Origin: Sphaerolaimus hirsutus
Lineage: Eukaryota; Nematoda; Chromadorea; Monhysterida; Sphaerolaimidae
Reading direction: 5' to 3'
NCBI GenBank assembly: GCA_964036195.1
Contig: OZ038459.1
Coordinates: 24,301,206-24,365,205 of the forward strand
DNA length: 64,000 bases
Made by a program: the position numbers and the translations under genes. Under the pieces are notes generated by a model that was not told the origin of the DNA, did no database searches, and saw nothing but the letters and a program-made list of their open reading frames with translations. Below, in pieces: positions 19,082 through 30,972 of this stretch. Each line of letters opens with the position of its first letter. Position 1 is the first letter of the stretch.

Positions 19082-22000
19082 TTACTTGTGAACATTAAAG
19101 TTGACTTGCCTATTATACCAGGGCATAGCCATAGCCGGCGGAGGGTCACCTGCAACGTGGCTCACATACTTAACCCCCTCAAAATTCTCCGGCCGATGCC
19201 TACCAGCTTCCTCCATCACATTGTTGAATCCCGCCGCAAAATTGTCACTATCAAACTTGTCACTAAAGCACTTGTAGCAATAGTGATCCTTGAGGTTCGA
19301 TGGGGTGTCGCGCACCGCCGGATGGATGTGCACCATCCCGGCATCGAACAACCTTGCAAACTGGGCCTGGCTCCAATTAAACGGAATTCCGTTCTGCAAA
19401 ATTTGATAATTATTACTAATTTGGAAATTAAAATTATTAGAATAAATTCACTTCAACTAGAAATTTATTGAAAATTGAGAATGTAAGTAGGGTTCAAACG
19501 GGATCTCGATCCCGATACCAATCCCGAAACTTTTCAAATCCCGATCCCGATCCCGGAAAAATTAGTGGAAATCATCAAAAGTGAAAAAACGATGGTTTTG
19601 CATGCAAAAATGTGAACGCAAACCCCCAGCGTTCATTTTATGCCACGTTTCTGGCATCCAACAGGGTTTTTTAGACCTTTATGAACAACTGAGGATGTGG
19701 CCAAAATCTCTATCCCAAGACCCCAATCCCGATCCCCGAAAAAATGCCAATCCCGATCACGATCCCGTGACCCCAATCCCGGCCAATCCTGATCCCGATC
19801 CCGAAATCTCAAAAAAACAATCCCGATCCCAAAACATCAAACCCGTTTGAACCCTAAATGTAAGACAAAATTAACTAACCAAATTTCCCAAAACTTGGTG
19901 GTAATCCCCAAACCCATTCAAACAGCATTTTTCGATCATGCGGCATTGGAACCCAATGTAGCGCAGGCAAGCGCCCAAACAGTCCGCCAAAAACTCGCCT
20001 GTGCAGCTACTGTACACGTGAACCTGAACCAAAAAATATATTTTGAAGAATGTTTTAAATGTAAAATGGCTCCAAAATTTATAAAAACCTTGGAGATAAT
20101 TTTATTTAAAGTTATATAAACACCTTCCCGGACAAGTTCACCACCCATTTTTTATTTCACTTCGAATGCAATATCTCCGTCCATGGGGGTGTTATAAAGC
20201 TGAAACTTTGTACATATAAAGTTGTAAGACCCCTCTACTCCCCAACAATGGGGGAGGTGCGGCGACTCACTACAGGGTGGGTCGCCCTATATGCAACAAT
20301 TTTTTTGGCGTTTTTGGTGTCCCAAACAAGTTCACCACCCACTTGATTGGCTACACTACAAGAGCCATATCTCCAGCTGTGATGGTGGTATAAAGCTGAA
20401 ATTTGGGGGATGTCTTGCCAACAACCCCCTTCACGATCCACCAGTGGGGCGGCTGCCAACGACCCACTAACACATGGGTCACTGCATATATAGTTAACCA
20501 TTTTATAAAAACAGCCCAAGTGTCCCAAAGCAAGTTCATCACCCAACTGCATTGAAAAAATGTTGCAACAACATACCTAATATGAAAATGAATCGGGTTG
20601 GAACACTATTTCAGCCAAAAAAATTTTTTTCAGTAGGGCACCCACCCTGTCCCATAAACAGCTGACTGAAAATTTCACTTTAAACCAATTTTTTGTATCA
20701 CACTTAAAAAGTTGGTTTACAAAGTTCACTAGGGGAGGGTCTAAGGTTCAAAGTTATGTAAACAACATAACCTCTAAAATGCTTCCATAAGGAAATTTAC
20801 TTGGGGTGAATTCTATGATGTCAAAATGATGTCATTTCAGGAAGAAAATTTGACAAAATTTTCACTTTTTCATTCACCCCAAATAAATTTCCTCATGGAA
20901 GCATTTTAGAGGTTATGTTGTTTACCCAACTTTGAACCTTAAACCCTCCCCTAGTGAACTTTGTAAACCAACTTTTTAAGTGTGATACAAAAAATTGGTT
21001 TAAAGTGAAATTTTCAATCTGCTGTTTATGGGACAGGGTGGGTGCCCTACTGAAAAAATTTAATGAGCAGAACTAGGGTTCATATCTGATTCAATTTTAT
21101 ATCGGTATGTTCTCACAACATTTTTTTTATAATGCAGTTGGGTAGCGAACTTGTTTGGGACACTTGGGTTGTTCTAAAAAAAATTATCAAATTTATATGC
21201 AGTGACCCATGCTTTAGTGGGTCGTTGGCAGGCGCTCTGGTGTATTGTGAGGGGGGTTGTTGGCAAGACATCCCCCAAATTTCAGCTTTCCACCGCCCTC
21301 ACAGCTGGAGATATAGCCTTCAAAGTGTAGCTAATCAAGTGGGTGGTGAACTTGCTTGGGACACCAAAAACGCCACAAAATTTTTTTGCATATAGGGCGA
21401 CCCACCCTGTAGTGAGTCGCCGCACCTCCCCCCATTGTTGGGGAGTAAGGGGGTCTTACAACTTAATATATACAAAGTTTCAGCCTTATAACACCCCCAT
21501 GGACGGAGATATTGCATTCGAAGTGAAATAAAAAAATGGGTGGTGAACTTGTCCGGGAAGGTGTTTATGTACTTAAATGTACGTAAATCCAAATGTATTT
21601 ATTCCAATAATCCAAAGTCCAAAACATTTTTACCAAAGTCCAATTTTGAAAAAGACTTACCGGAAGTCCCAGGGGGGCATTTGGATAGATTTCGCACACA
21701 TCCAAGTGGTGCAACTGTTCGGTGTGGCGTTTTTCGCATTCCTTGTATGTGCACATGCGAATCAACAAAACGCGCGCTGGCAAATAGCGCCCGTTTTCCA
21801 GCACAATCGGCATATCGGTGCGGTGATGCCGATAGACAACCTGTAAAGTGTCTTTCTTTGAACAAGAGAAGCTTTACAACAACACAAAACATTATATTTT
21901 ACAAAGTAAAATGCTTTGCTACAATGTAAAGCAAATTACATTTTATTAGTTCAAACTAGGGTTGGCCGATGTTTTTTTAAACGTTTTTTTTTTTAAAACA

Positions 22001-23487
22001 TGACGTCCGAAATGTTTTTTTTTTTTAAAAACATCGGCTGAAATTTTTAGTACTAAGCAATAGGTATTTTGCAAAATTTTTGCGCGCAAGCGCGCAATTT
22101 CACACACAAATTGACATTGGTGGTCGTTTTCATTGGTTTTGTTGCATTTTTAGTATCAAAACATCCATTTCTATGTGCTACCATGGGTGAATAAGCCAAC
22201 ATATGTTGCTGTAATATATAATATTGAGGTAATGTGCTTCCATGTACCTCCACAGTGTGTAACTTCACTCCCAAAGTAACAACCTCCTTTTATAACCTTG
22301 TTTGATCACCATTCCGTGCCAAACTTTACCTGAAGTCATGAACATTCGACTATAAGGCAATATACAAACGATATGTCAACGAAAAATGGATATTTTTGAC
22401 ACAAATCACCACTTATAATGCTATCCCATGGCTCCACAGCCATTATATGGTCATATTTAACATCACAGAGTATTGCCAGTGTCTGATATACCTATATATG
22501 TTGACACTAGGTCATATCTTGGAGCTTTTTAAAAAAAACGTTTTTTTTTAAACTTTTTTTTAAAACATCGAGTTAAAAAAAACGTTTTTTTTTCCAACCC
22601 TAGTTCAAACGTAAATTAAAAACTAACTCTAAAATCAAAGTAAAACAGAAAATATTCCGAAACCAATGTAAAGTGTTTTTCTTTGAACAAGAGAAGCTTT
22701 ACAACAACACAAAACATTATATTTTACAAAGTAAAACGCTTTGCTACAATGTAAAGCAAATTACATTTTATTAATTCAAACATAAATTAAAAACTAACTT
22801 TAAAATCAAAGTAAAACAGAAAATATTCCGAAACCAACCTCCACATTGCACGACGTCGTGATTGGAGTAGATTTGGTGCCCTGAATGTAATTCGTGTTTG
22901 TGCTGGCAAAATATTGGCGGCCCATGCTTTTGCGATTTTCGTGTTCTTCTACGGAAAAATCGCAAAATTCGATTTCGACCATATCCACCTGCCCGCCCAG
23001 ACGCGCGCTCACTGAGAATATAAACGAAAACCATACAATTTCACAAATCACAATAATCAAGCAAATCTGAATCTCAATTTTCATTGCAACTTGACGTTTG
23101 CGTGACTGCGTGATTCAAAACTCAGTCCAAACAACACAAAATTCCAAACAACAACACATATTTCAAAACAACCTACCCATTCGGGTGTTCTCATGGTGAC
23201 TCAACAGCAATTTCGCGGCATCATTCAAGTGCATGTCATCGGTATTCGTGCCATTTATCATCCAAATAGCCAGGGTGCGTTGACGCTGACCATCGCACCA
23301 AAATTGGGCGTGTCCTGGGTGGAAGTCGCGAGCGATTTCCAGACGCGCCAAACGGGACACCGTGTCTGAAAAATAAATTAAATATCCATTTATCCGGATA
23401 AATGTCATAAAAAGCATCTATATTACCGGGAGTGCCGGTAGAACTTCGACAATTTTGCAGCGAAAACGAGAGACACCAACAAATCAA
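19082..23487 (-). CDS. Five-exon gene of unknown function inside the giant element
   Basis: Minus-strand exons 23487-23427 (5' end uncertain), 23365-23177, 23011-22839, 21840-21661 and 19393-19082. All have GT donors and AG acceptors, and all four junction phases agree (1, 1, 0, 0), which is unlikely by chance. It ends in TAA. The product is at least 300 residues, with segments such as RLARLEIARDFHPGHAQFWC, VDMVEIEFCDFSVEEHENRK, MCTYKECEKRHTEQLHHLDV and DHYCYKCFSDKFDSDNFAAG. Paired Cys/His residues could bind metal. No domain recognised, no obvious membrane segment. Introns hold three transposons (19488-19856, 20119-21565, 21957-22602), yet all identified exons are intact, so the gene may still be functional. 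It could be cargo or the element's own mobility protein. Confidence 0.68.
19488..19856. mobile_element. hAT-like element with (CCCGAT)n arms
   Basis: Ends TAGGGTTCAAACGGG and CCCGTTTGAACCCTA with perfect 8-bp duplication AATGTAAG (19480-19487, 19857-19864). Arms are iterated ATCCCGATCCCGA. A unique core (about 19575-19700) recurs at 47360-47480. Lies in the last intron of the minus-strand gene. Confidence 0.93.
20119..21565. mobile_element. Long palindromic TA-flanked element, 1.45 kb
   Basis: Ends AACACCTTCCCGG and CCGGGAAGGTGTT, flanked by TA. The two halves are inverted copies over about 700 bp each, meeting near 20843. Shared words include GACCCACCCTGTAGTGAGTC-type sequence and GGGACAGGGTGGGTGCCC. 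Would form a very long hairpin. No protein. Lies in an intron of the minus-strand gene. Confidence 0.85.
21844..22838. repeat. Tandem intron duplication, one unit carrying a hAT insertion
   Basis: Unit 1 (21844-22667, interrupted) and unit 2 (22668-22838) share TTTCTTTGAACAAGAGAAGC and the rest of about 170 bp. Unit 2 keeps the uninterrupted site ATTCAAAC near 22777. Confidence 0.8.
21957..22602. mobile_element. hAT-like element, TAGGGTTGGCCGATG family, copy 1
   Basis: Ends TAGGGTTGG and CCAACCCTA, 8-bp duplication GTTCAAAC (21949-21956, 22603-22610). Ends carry iterated TTTTTTTAAACG/AAACATCG words; the unique core (22050-22520) is shared with 40109-40747. Confidence 0.92.
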
Positions 23488-23838
23488 GTTTTTCCTTTTT
23501 AGAAAAAATATTTATTTGGATACCAGCAGACATCCGAAATTGGAAGTTAACATTTTGTATATCCTAATTAAATGGATTTAAATGGACAATGTTCACAGAA
23601 AAGAAGTAAAAACAGTAGAACTTGACATTTTTGATCCGTAATCGACAATTTTGCAGCGAAAAACGAGAGCCGCCAACAAATCAAATTTTTCCTTTTAAGA
23701 AAAAATATTTATTTGGATACGAGCAGACATCCGATATTGGAAGTTAACATTTTGGATATCCTAATTAAATGGATTTAAATTGTCAATGTTCACAGAAAAG
23801 AAGTAAAAAAAAGGTAGTACTTGACATTTTGAACCAAA
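23447..23838. repeat. Direct duplication, two units of 196 bp
   Basis: Units start at 23447 and 23643 with CGACAATTTTGCAGCG and are highly similar. The first unit overlaps the 5'-most exon of the minus-strand gene, so part of that exon is duplicated upstream. Confidence 0.8.
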
Positions 23839-23956
23839 GTCTAAAAAGACCAAAAAACTGAAACATGGGACTATACCAAGCGGATTTTCTTCACCAACAA
23901 AACCCATGTTCAAACATGCAGAAGCTTCTGAAAACATTTGTTGTCGGGAGTGTGGA

Positions 23957-24201
23957 TTATTTTTTGTCATGCCCTGTGCATGACATAGAGAAATTTATAG
24001 TCAGCCAAGAACCGTCTAGCGGAAAGTTTACACATGTGGAATATTACGCCCACCGCAACTGAAGGTCGATGAGCAGAAAGCGAAACGACCTTCAGTAAAA
24101 TGCGGTGGGCGTAATATTTCACATGTGTAAACTTTCCGCTAGACGGTTCTTGGCTGACTATAAATTTCTCTATGTCATGTACAGGGCATGACAAAAAATA
24201 A
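23957..24201. repeat. Near-perfect 245-bp palindrome
   Basis: Arms of about 110 bp (TTTTTTGTCATGCCCTG ... complement) with a short loop around 24060-24090, flanked by TA. Could be a hairpin MITE. It abuts the truncated left end of repeat R3. Confidence 0.82.
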
Positions 24202-24206
24202 TGTTT

Positions 24207-25108
24207 ATCAATGTTTCCTTTTTTGGCACTATATATTTGGTGCACATGTGTCGCGTTCCGTTTTTCCGGCCAGTTAAAAAACGCACCCGTGTACAGAATG
24301 CACCCGTGTACAGAACGCACCCGTGTACAGATCCCACACCTGAAAATGTAATTTCGCTAGCCATGTGATTAGCATATCATTAGTTTTTCCCATCACTTTT
24401 GCACCCGAAAACACTTCCTTATAAACACTTATACTCTGTATAAACTCTTTATACTATTTTTTGAGCTGCTGCTTAAGCCCACAGCTGCACGTTGCAGTGC
24501 CACATAGGGCCCACACACGCTAGTTGACATCGACAACAAATGTGAACTGGTGCCGATCCCTATTCGACGCTTGCCGACTAGCGCCGTTCAAACACAAGTT
24601 TTGAATTGGGAACGGAACCAGTTGACATTTGGTGTTGACGCGTTCTGTACACGGGTGCGTTCTGTACATGGGTGGGTAAGGCTTCCGCTGGCCACCACTG
24701 CCTTCCATCTACCCTATTTCTTGTAAGGGCGCCCTTCTAGTTTTTGCCGTTTTTTACCCGCCCAAGGTTAAAGTGTTACGTTTATATGTACTGTATAATA
24801 GAATGATGATTCAGAGTTCATTCAACATTTGATGTTAAAACATTGCAAAGCTTGCCAGAAAGGTGGGCACAGGTTACATAGCATGAAGTACTTCCTTTCC
24901 AGTTAATTTGAAGGGTGTGCTTCTAAAAGTACCGATCTACAAATTTTTCAAATTAAGAGTTAGGACCATTTCGGGGGTCCCCATAAAAATGCGCTTCAAA
25001 AATATATATTATATGTGGGGGAGCGAAATTCAATTTTGAGATATGGGGGGTCAAAAAAGCAAAAAATTGCAAAATACTGTTTTTGAAATTTACCGATCTA
25101 CAGGTCGA
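24207..25108. repeat. Partial repeat unit R3
   Basis: Matches R1/R2 from TATCAATGTTTCC through ACCGATCTACAGGTCGA; the first 250 or so bases, including the TATA-like box, are missing. Carries an extra TGTACA word compared with R2. Confidence 0.82.
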
Positions 25109-26187
25109 GTGGAGTTATGCTCGTATAGATTGGGGCGTCTGTTTGTGCACTCGAGTCCAGTTATAGGTTTTTTGCCATATTGGATGTTTTAGGGGTCAAA
25201 GGTGTGTGTAAAAAATATCGCGTGCCTGTGTTATGAAACATTCTGCGTATGCGTGTAAAGTAGAACTGTTATGCTTGCATAATGCATATCAGCTGTTAAA
25301 TCAGATCAGACTACTAGATTTAGATATATTTTATGATTAATTTCTTAATAAGACTGCTCAATTTGTTCGTTCTATATTTGTGTATGTACATGTCAATTTT
25401 CCATGTTTTTCAAAATATGCTATCTCAGTTGTCGATTTTAGCCAACTTTGAATATGAATTTATCAAATTTTTAGATCAATTGACAGTGCCTATTCAAAAG
25501 TACATTCACTACAAACTTTAACCACGCTTGTTATGCAACCGCAACGGTTCCATTTCACACACATACACAGAATGTTGCATAACATGGGCAAAAGCCACAT
25601 TTTTCTGCACGCACCGATGAGACGCGCGATTCTGTGATGCGCGCGGCGGTCATCACGCAAAAAAAGCCAAGCTGACATAGGAGCATAACTCCACAACGCC
25701 GATCTACAAGCTTTTTCAGCTTTTGTCTTTAAAAGTACCGATCTACACACTTTTTTCAAAATTGTTCTTTTAAATGTACCGATCTGCACATTATTTTTTG
25801 TGCTTCAAAAAGTGCCGATGTCAGATTGGTGTCCGGTTGAGCAAAAACTCATTTTGTGCTTTTTTATTATGGGTAAAAGTACCGATCTACACTTTTCTGA
25901 TGTTGTGCTTTAAAAAATACGATCTACACGCTATTACCAATTTGTTCCCTTAAAATGTACTGTACTACAAAAATACAATTCTCTAAATTTTATATAGCTA
26001 GTGTTATGTGTTTAATCAATGATTATACCCATGCATGTGGTTACCCAACAATATGGCTGAAATACCCTTACCCAAAATTCCCATACCCAATATCCATGTA
26101 TGGGTATTGCATGCTCCAAACTTTCAATCGCGATTATCTCAAAATCGTTTTTTTGTAGATCGGTACTTTTAGAAGCACACCCTTCAT
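24912..26187. mobile_element. Candidate TIR element, GAAGGGTGTGCTTCTAAAAG ends
   Basis: About 33-bp inverted ends, GAAGGGTGTGCTTCTAAAAG... and complement, flanked by ATTT on both sides (possible 4-bp duplication). Interior repeats the word AAAGTACCGATCTACA at least five times. No protein recognised. R1 and R2 hold only its left part. Confidence 0.5.
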
Positions 26188-26265
26188 TTGTTCCTTTCAC
26201 GCTGAATAACATCGATGTAGTGTAAATGAAACTTCAAAAAAGTTTCGGTTTTTCACATTGAATAG

Positions 26266-27070
26266 GCACCACATATAAATAGCGCGCCGCGGCATCACCA
26301 ATTCAGTGTCTCCATTTTTTTGAAAAGTTTTTTTGACGCGTGGCGGCGGGCTGGTGGGCCTATGGCCCTATCGATAGTTGATGTAAGATGTCTTCTTGCA
26401 CTTCCACATAACTATCAATGTTATCGTTTTAGCACTATTTATTTGGTGCACATGTGTCGCGTTCCGTTTTTCCGGCCAGTTAAAAAAACGCACCCGTGTA
26501 CAGAACGCACCCGTGTACAGATCCCAACCCTGAAAATATAATTTGGCTAGCCATGTGATTAGCATATCATTAGGGTATTTACATTTGGTCTTCGCAGCCC
26601 CCCATTTTGACGGTATTTGTACAAAAGCATTGTTGTTTGTCCAGATAAAGTTGTAATTATTTACTTTATCGGAAGTACGTATTTAGTTTTTCCCATCACT
26701 TTTGCACTTTTGCACCTGCACAAAACACTTCCTTATAAACACTTATACGCTGAAAATGTAATTTCGCTAGCCATGTGATTAGCATATCATTAGTTTTTCC
26801 CATCACTTTTGCACCCGAAAACACTTCCTTATAAACACTTATACTCTGTATAAACTCTTTATACTATTTTTTGAGCTGCTGCTTAAGCCCACAGCTGCAC
26901 GTTGCAGTGCCACATAGGGCCCACACACGCTAGTTGACATCGACAACAAATGTGAACTGGTGCCGATCCCTATTCGACGCTTGCCGACTAGCGCCGTTCA
27001 AACGCAAGTTTTGAATTGGGAACGGAACCAGTTGACATTTGGTGTTGACGCGTTATGTACATGGGTGCGT
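26266..27070. repeat. Partial, rearranged repeat unit R4
   Basis: Matches R1/R2 from the TATA-like box to GTTGACGCGTT, interrupted by about 190 bp of foreign sequence (26573-26760) and a short internal duplication of the GCTAGCCATGTGATTAGC segment. Confidence 0.75.
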
Positions 27071-27149
27071 TTGAAAAGTTTTTTTTGACGCGTGGTGACG
27101 CGGCGGCGGCCTGCGGACATCAGATTCTCCGCCGAACCTGCGCCCCAAA

Positions 27150-27275
27150 TCTGCCAGCCATCTATCTATCTCCGAGGCCGCTCAGCTATCTATCTATCCC
27201 TAGGTAAAATTTTTGGCTACTACCCCCAAAGACCCCCCCCCAAATCGCTCAGCTATCTATCTATCTGGAGTGGAC
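27150..27275. repeat. CAGCTATCTATC repeat, partial
   Basis: Three blocks of CAGCTATCTATCTATC separated by C-rich spacers, related to longer copies at 39045-39425 and 41930-42250. It immediately precedes the first exon of the next gene and may supply its upstream splice acceptor. Confidence 0.65.
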
Positions 27276-27277
27276 TA

Positions 27278-28355
27278 ATGGAAATGGACACTTCGAGTTC
27301 AAGCATTGGATTGCTCGAGCTCGCGCATACGAGCAACGTGGAGCGGCTTCCCACCTGGGAGCAGATGTTCCAGCTTCTGTCCACTATGCGGCCTGATTAC
27401 AATACCGATAAATATCTACTGGGCCACGGTCATGTTTACAATATCAATGTGGATGATTCGGTTGGTTAATTTCGCTAACTCAAGTTTGCGGCGTGCGTTC
27501 TGTACATGGGTGTGATCCCAAAATCATATAACATTTTTGAAATACAATGAATGACCCTTTTCGTGGCTATTCATCAGTTAACATGAGTTGACAATGTCAA
27601 CTCCAACGTAAAAACCCCCCAATAACCCCCATCAAAATACCCCCACCCCCATTTAACTGATGTTCTGACCAAAAATAGATTTTTTTGTGGGATTTATAGC
27701 AAAATCTCAATATTCACACTGATTTTCATACCCATCATATCCACCGCAGATTGTAGTGTACAACAGCAAAGCGTACCTGATGAGACTGACTAGCAGGATG
27801 CCTGTTGCGGTCAAAGTGGTCCAGATATTGGACCAGCGCTCCCTCGACGATAGGATCACGGAGCTTATGTGAGTCACTTGGTTTGAACCAATGGTTCCTT
27901 GGACCTAACGAATAGTTTTTTGGATTTGTATTCTCCATATTGGATTTTTGGCACCAATGGTGTGTGTGCAATAATTCTGAAACATGAAACTGTGTCATGC
28001 AATAAACAATTCTATTGGAATCCTTACTAGTCTCATTGATCATAAAGTTGATCATTGATCATTTTTGATGTAAGCGTTCTGTACATGGGTGCTTTCTGTA
28101 CACCGGGTGCGTTCTGTACATGGGTGCTTTCCGTACACCAGTGCGTTCTGTACATGTGTGCATTCTGTACATGGGTCTTCTGTACATGGGTGCATTCTGT
28201 ACATGGATGTGTTCAACATTGAGCTGATCCCAACCATCTTTACCTGCAGGAACAAACGTTATCGCGCTGGTTATGGCTCGTTTGGCAACTGCCTGGTCCT
28301 GGTGCACGAGATACTAAAATCGCTCACCACTAGGATAAGAGAGATGTTAGTTTAG
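27278..28355 (+). CDS. Three-exon gene of unknown function inside the giant element
   Basis: Exons 27278-27460, 27750-27868 and 28250-28355, with donors TCG/GTTGGT and TTAT/GTGAGT, acceptors CCACCGCAG and ACCTGCAG. Phases agree (0 and 2); the second junction splits an ATG codon. It ends in TAG. About 135 residues: Ser-rich start (MEMDTSSSSIGLLELAHTSN), then ERLPTWEQMFQLLSTMRPDY, SKAYLMRLTSRMPVAVKVVQ and a helical C-terminus (FGNCLVLVHEILKSLTTRIR). The start is the first ATG after the TATC repeat and could be internal to a longer protein. The helical arrangement is faintly BEN-domain-like, but I cannot support that. A 17-bp array sits in intron 2. Confidence 0.6.
28074..28213 (+). repeat. Array of eight 17-bp units with TGTACA core
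   Basis: Eight head-to-tail variants of GCGTTCTGTACATGGGT, some with TGTACACCGGGT. The same word occurs singly or in pairs in both orientations across 8.7-30.5 kb and at 44.3-44.5 kb. Located just upstream of exon 3 of the three-exon gene. Confidence 0.85.
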
Positions 28356-28389
28356 AGAGAGGCAACTCATTTTTAAACATTTTGGTTTA

Positions 28390-29008
28390 TTCTGTTGTAA
28401 TCTGACATCTCGCACTGTAATCTGACATCTGGCTGAGAAATGGCCGAGATATGAAGTTTTGAAGTTGCACGGATGTGCTTATTTATGTGGATGGGAGGGA
28501 AAAGTTTAAAGCACCATAACTTTTGATTGGAAAGAGATATCGATCTCATTTTTGTTTCATTGAGTTTCTCTCGATCAGGAGAATAGGATAGCATGTTCAA
28601 AAAGCAAACTTTTGCGGAAATTTTGCATTTCGAAATCGGGCTAAATCGATATATAAACAAATGTGTATCTCCGATTTGACCTCAGAAATGAACTCCCCGA
28701 ACATTTGTGATCATTTAAAATTTTAAATGACTAAAATCGGTTAACAAATGGAGGAGATATTGATGTTTAAAGGTTGCATGATCTGGGCAACAAACAAAAA
28801 AATCGCAAATGACCGACTTTTTATAGACCCACCTTATCTCCGGTCTGGGGGGTCGCAGCGAAATTTCCTCGGACTTGTAACTAGCCCCGACCTAAAACCA
28901 TATTATACTAAAAAATCAACGATTTTCACCGAGTGGTTCCCGAGTTATTAACACGCGCCGACAGGCAGACCCCCCCCCCCCCCCCCAAAATGCTACCCTC
29001 GATTTCAG
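28390..29008. repeat. One arm of a foldback element family
   Basis: Matches the right arm of the palindrome at 60820-62184 (shared: CCAATCAAAAGTTATGG complement, TCTCGATCAGGAG, TTTATAGACCCACC, AATGCTACCCTC). Only one arm is seen, so it is truncated. Confidence 0.65.
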
Positions 29009-29239
29009 CTATGCTTGCGCTGCAGTTCAGGCGCGAACTGGCCATCAGAAGGTCCTGGGTCCCGGAAACTGTTTGCTGCGATGCGGGCAGAGAGCGGGCT
29101 CAGCAACGCCAACTTTAACAAAATGATGAGAAATGTGCATGGGGCGAAAATGTGTATGCGGATGTGGACATATTCACAGGGGGGGGGCTTATTCAAGCGG
29201 GGAATTATTAAAGGGGGGAACTATTCAAGCAAATACGGT

Positions 29240-30540
29240 ATATAGGGTCAACTCACCCGGGTACAGAACGATGTACATGTAATTACATTTTCCTAATTTT
29301 CTGTGCTGGTATATTGTCCCATGTACACAACGCAACCTGAGTACAGAAGCTCTGTATTCTGTATGGTCTGTTATGCGTTGCATACTCAGGTGCGTTGTGT
29401 ACCTGGGTGCATTATGCCTAGAGCTATTCAACAATTTATGCATTTCCTTGTTAAAATTTTTTTTCTGTAAAGTGGTTTTATTGTAATGTGCAATTATCGT
29501 ATTCCCTATTTTTTACCGCATATTTATCTGAGTTCGCAAATCTGCATCCAGGTACACAACGCACCCCAGTACAGAACGCTTGCAACACTGTATGGTCTGT
29601 TATGCGTTGTGTACTCGGGTGCGTTGTGGACATTCTCCATGATTCAGGACAAATTGTAAACACATTATTAATGTGCAATTATCGTATTCCCTGTTGTTTA
29701 CCGCATATTTATCTGAGTTTCGCAAATTCGTGCATCTGCAATTTTTGAAAGTACATATCTGGATTTTTGCTACAAATTGCCCTGCTCACATTAGATTTCA
29801 CACAAAGTTTCAAAAACTCATTAATGAGCTGTGAACGTGGTCGAGTTTTCCACAATGAAATTTCAAGTATTTTTTCAAGTAGTTATATTGTCCACGTACA
29901 CAACGCACCCCATTTTTGCTACAAATTGCCCTGCTCACATTAGATTTCACACAAAATTTCAAAAACTCATTAATGAGCTGTGAACGTGGTCGAGTTTTCC
30001 ACAATGAAATTTCAAGTATTTTTTCAAGTAGTTATATTGTCCACGTACACAACGCACCCCATTTTTGCTACAAATTGCCCTGCTCACATTAGATTTCACA
30101 CAAAATTTCAAAAACTCATTAATGAGCTGTGAACGTGGTCGAGTTTTCCACAATGAATTTTCAAGTATTTTTTCAAGTAGTTATAATGTCCACGTACACA
30201 ACGCACCCCAGTACAGAACGCTCGGCAACACTGTATGGTCTGTTATGCGTTGTGTACTCGGGTGCGTTGTGGACATTCTCCATGATTCAGGACAAATTGT
30301 AAACACATTATTAATGTGCAATTATCGTATTCCCTGTTGTTTACCTCATATTTATCTGAGTTTCGCAAATTCGTGCATCTGCAATTTTTGAAAGCACACA
30401 TTTGGATTTTTGATACAAAATTTGATGCAAGGCAAGACAATTTTGTAGTGAAGACAATGTTTGCGGATTCGGATTTCATTGTATTCCCTCTTATAATAAC
30501 CCTGTGTACAGAACGCACCCACATCACAATTACATTTCAA
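29240..30540. repeat. TGTACA-word repeat cluster with duplications
   Basis: A segment of about 195 bp (29571-29765) containing TATGGTCTGTTATGCGTTG recurs at 30210-30400; between them lie three 149-bp tandem units. Paired words GTACACAACGCACC and GGTGCGTTGTGTAC are frequent. Confidence 0.75.
29763..30209 (+). repeat. Three tandem 149-bp units
   Basis: Units at 29763, 29912 and 30061, each starting ATTTTTGCTACAAATTGCCC, nearly identical. The period is exactly 149 at both steps, indicating recent unequal duplication. Confidence 0.92.
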
Positions 30541-30972
30541 TAAAGATGGTCAATGATGAACTTTGATAATTTGCCTTCCAATAGCAGATGGGTTACTAAC
30601 CTATTCGCAGATTCGTGCATCTGCAATGTAGAAAATAACGATTGGAAGAGTGTCAAAACGCTAACTAACGACAGCAAGAGATCTGCATTATAATACAGAA
30701 ATAGTTACTAACTGTGAAGTGTTTGAAAAATGCAACGTCGTACTACCGTAGCATAATTATTGATCAACTCTGCACGCGAATAACATCAATCCCGTGGCCG
30801 TTTTGTATTTTTCCGCACACGCCATTGACCCTGCAAAAATGCAATATGGTGAAACTCCCATAACTGGACACACCGGACACCAAAGTCAGACGCAAATAGG
30901 CAGGCGGAACAGGCGCCTCCGTGTTTCTAAATGCATATTATCGCCCAAACGTGTATTAATTTTATATTTTGA
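30541..30972. other. No gene recognised before right terminus of giant element
   Basis: Unassigned sequence with a short frame at 30794-31015 of poor composition. Confidence 0.4.

Noticed and set aside
28074-28213. CRISPR-like array of short repeats
   Set aside because: Units are contiguous 17-mers with no spacers, in a eukaryotic context; it is a minisatellite.
27278-28355. BEN-domain assignment for the three-exon gene
   Set aside because: Only a loose helical resemblance; no diagnostic residues I could confirm.
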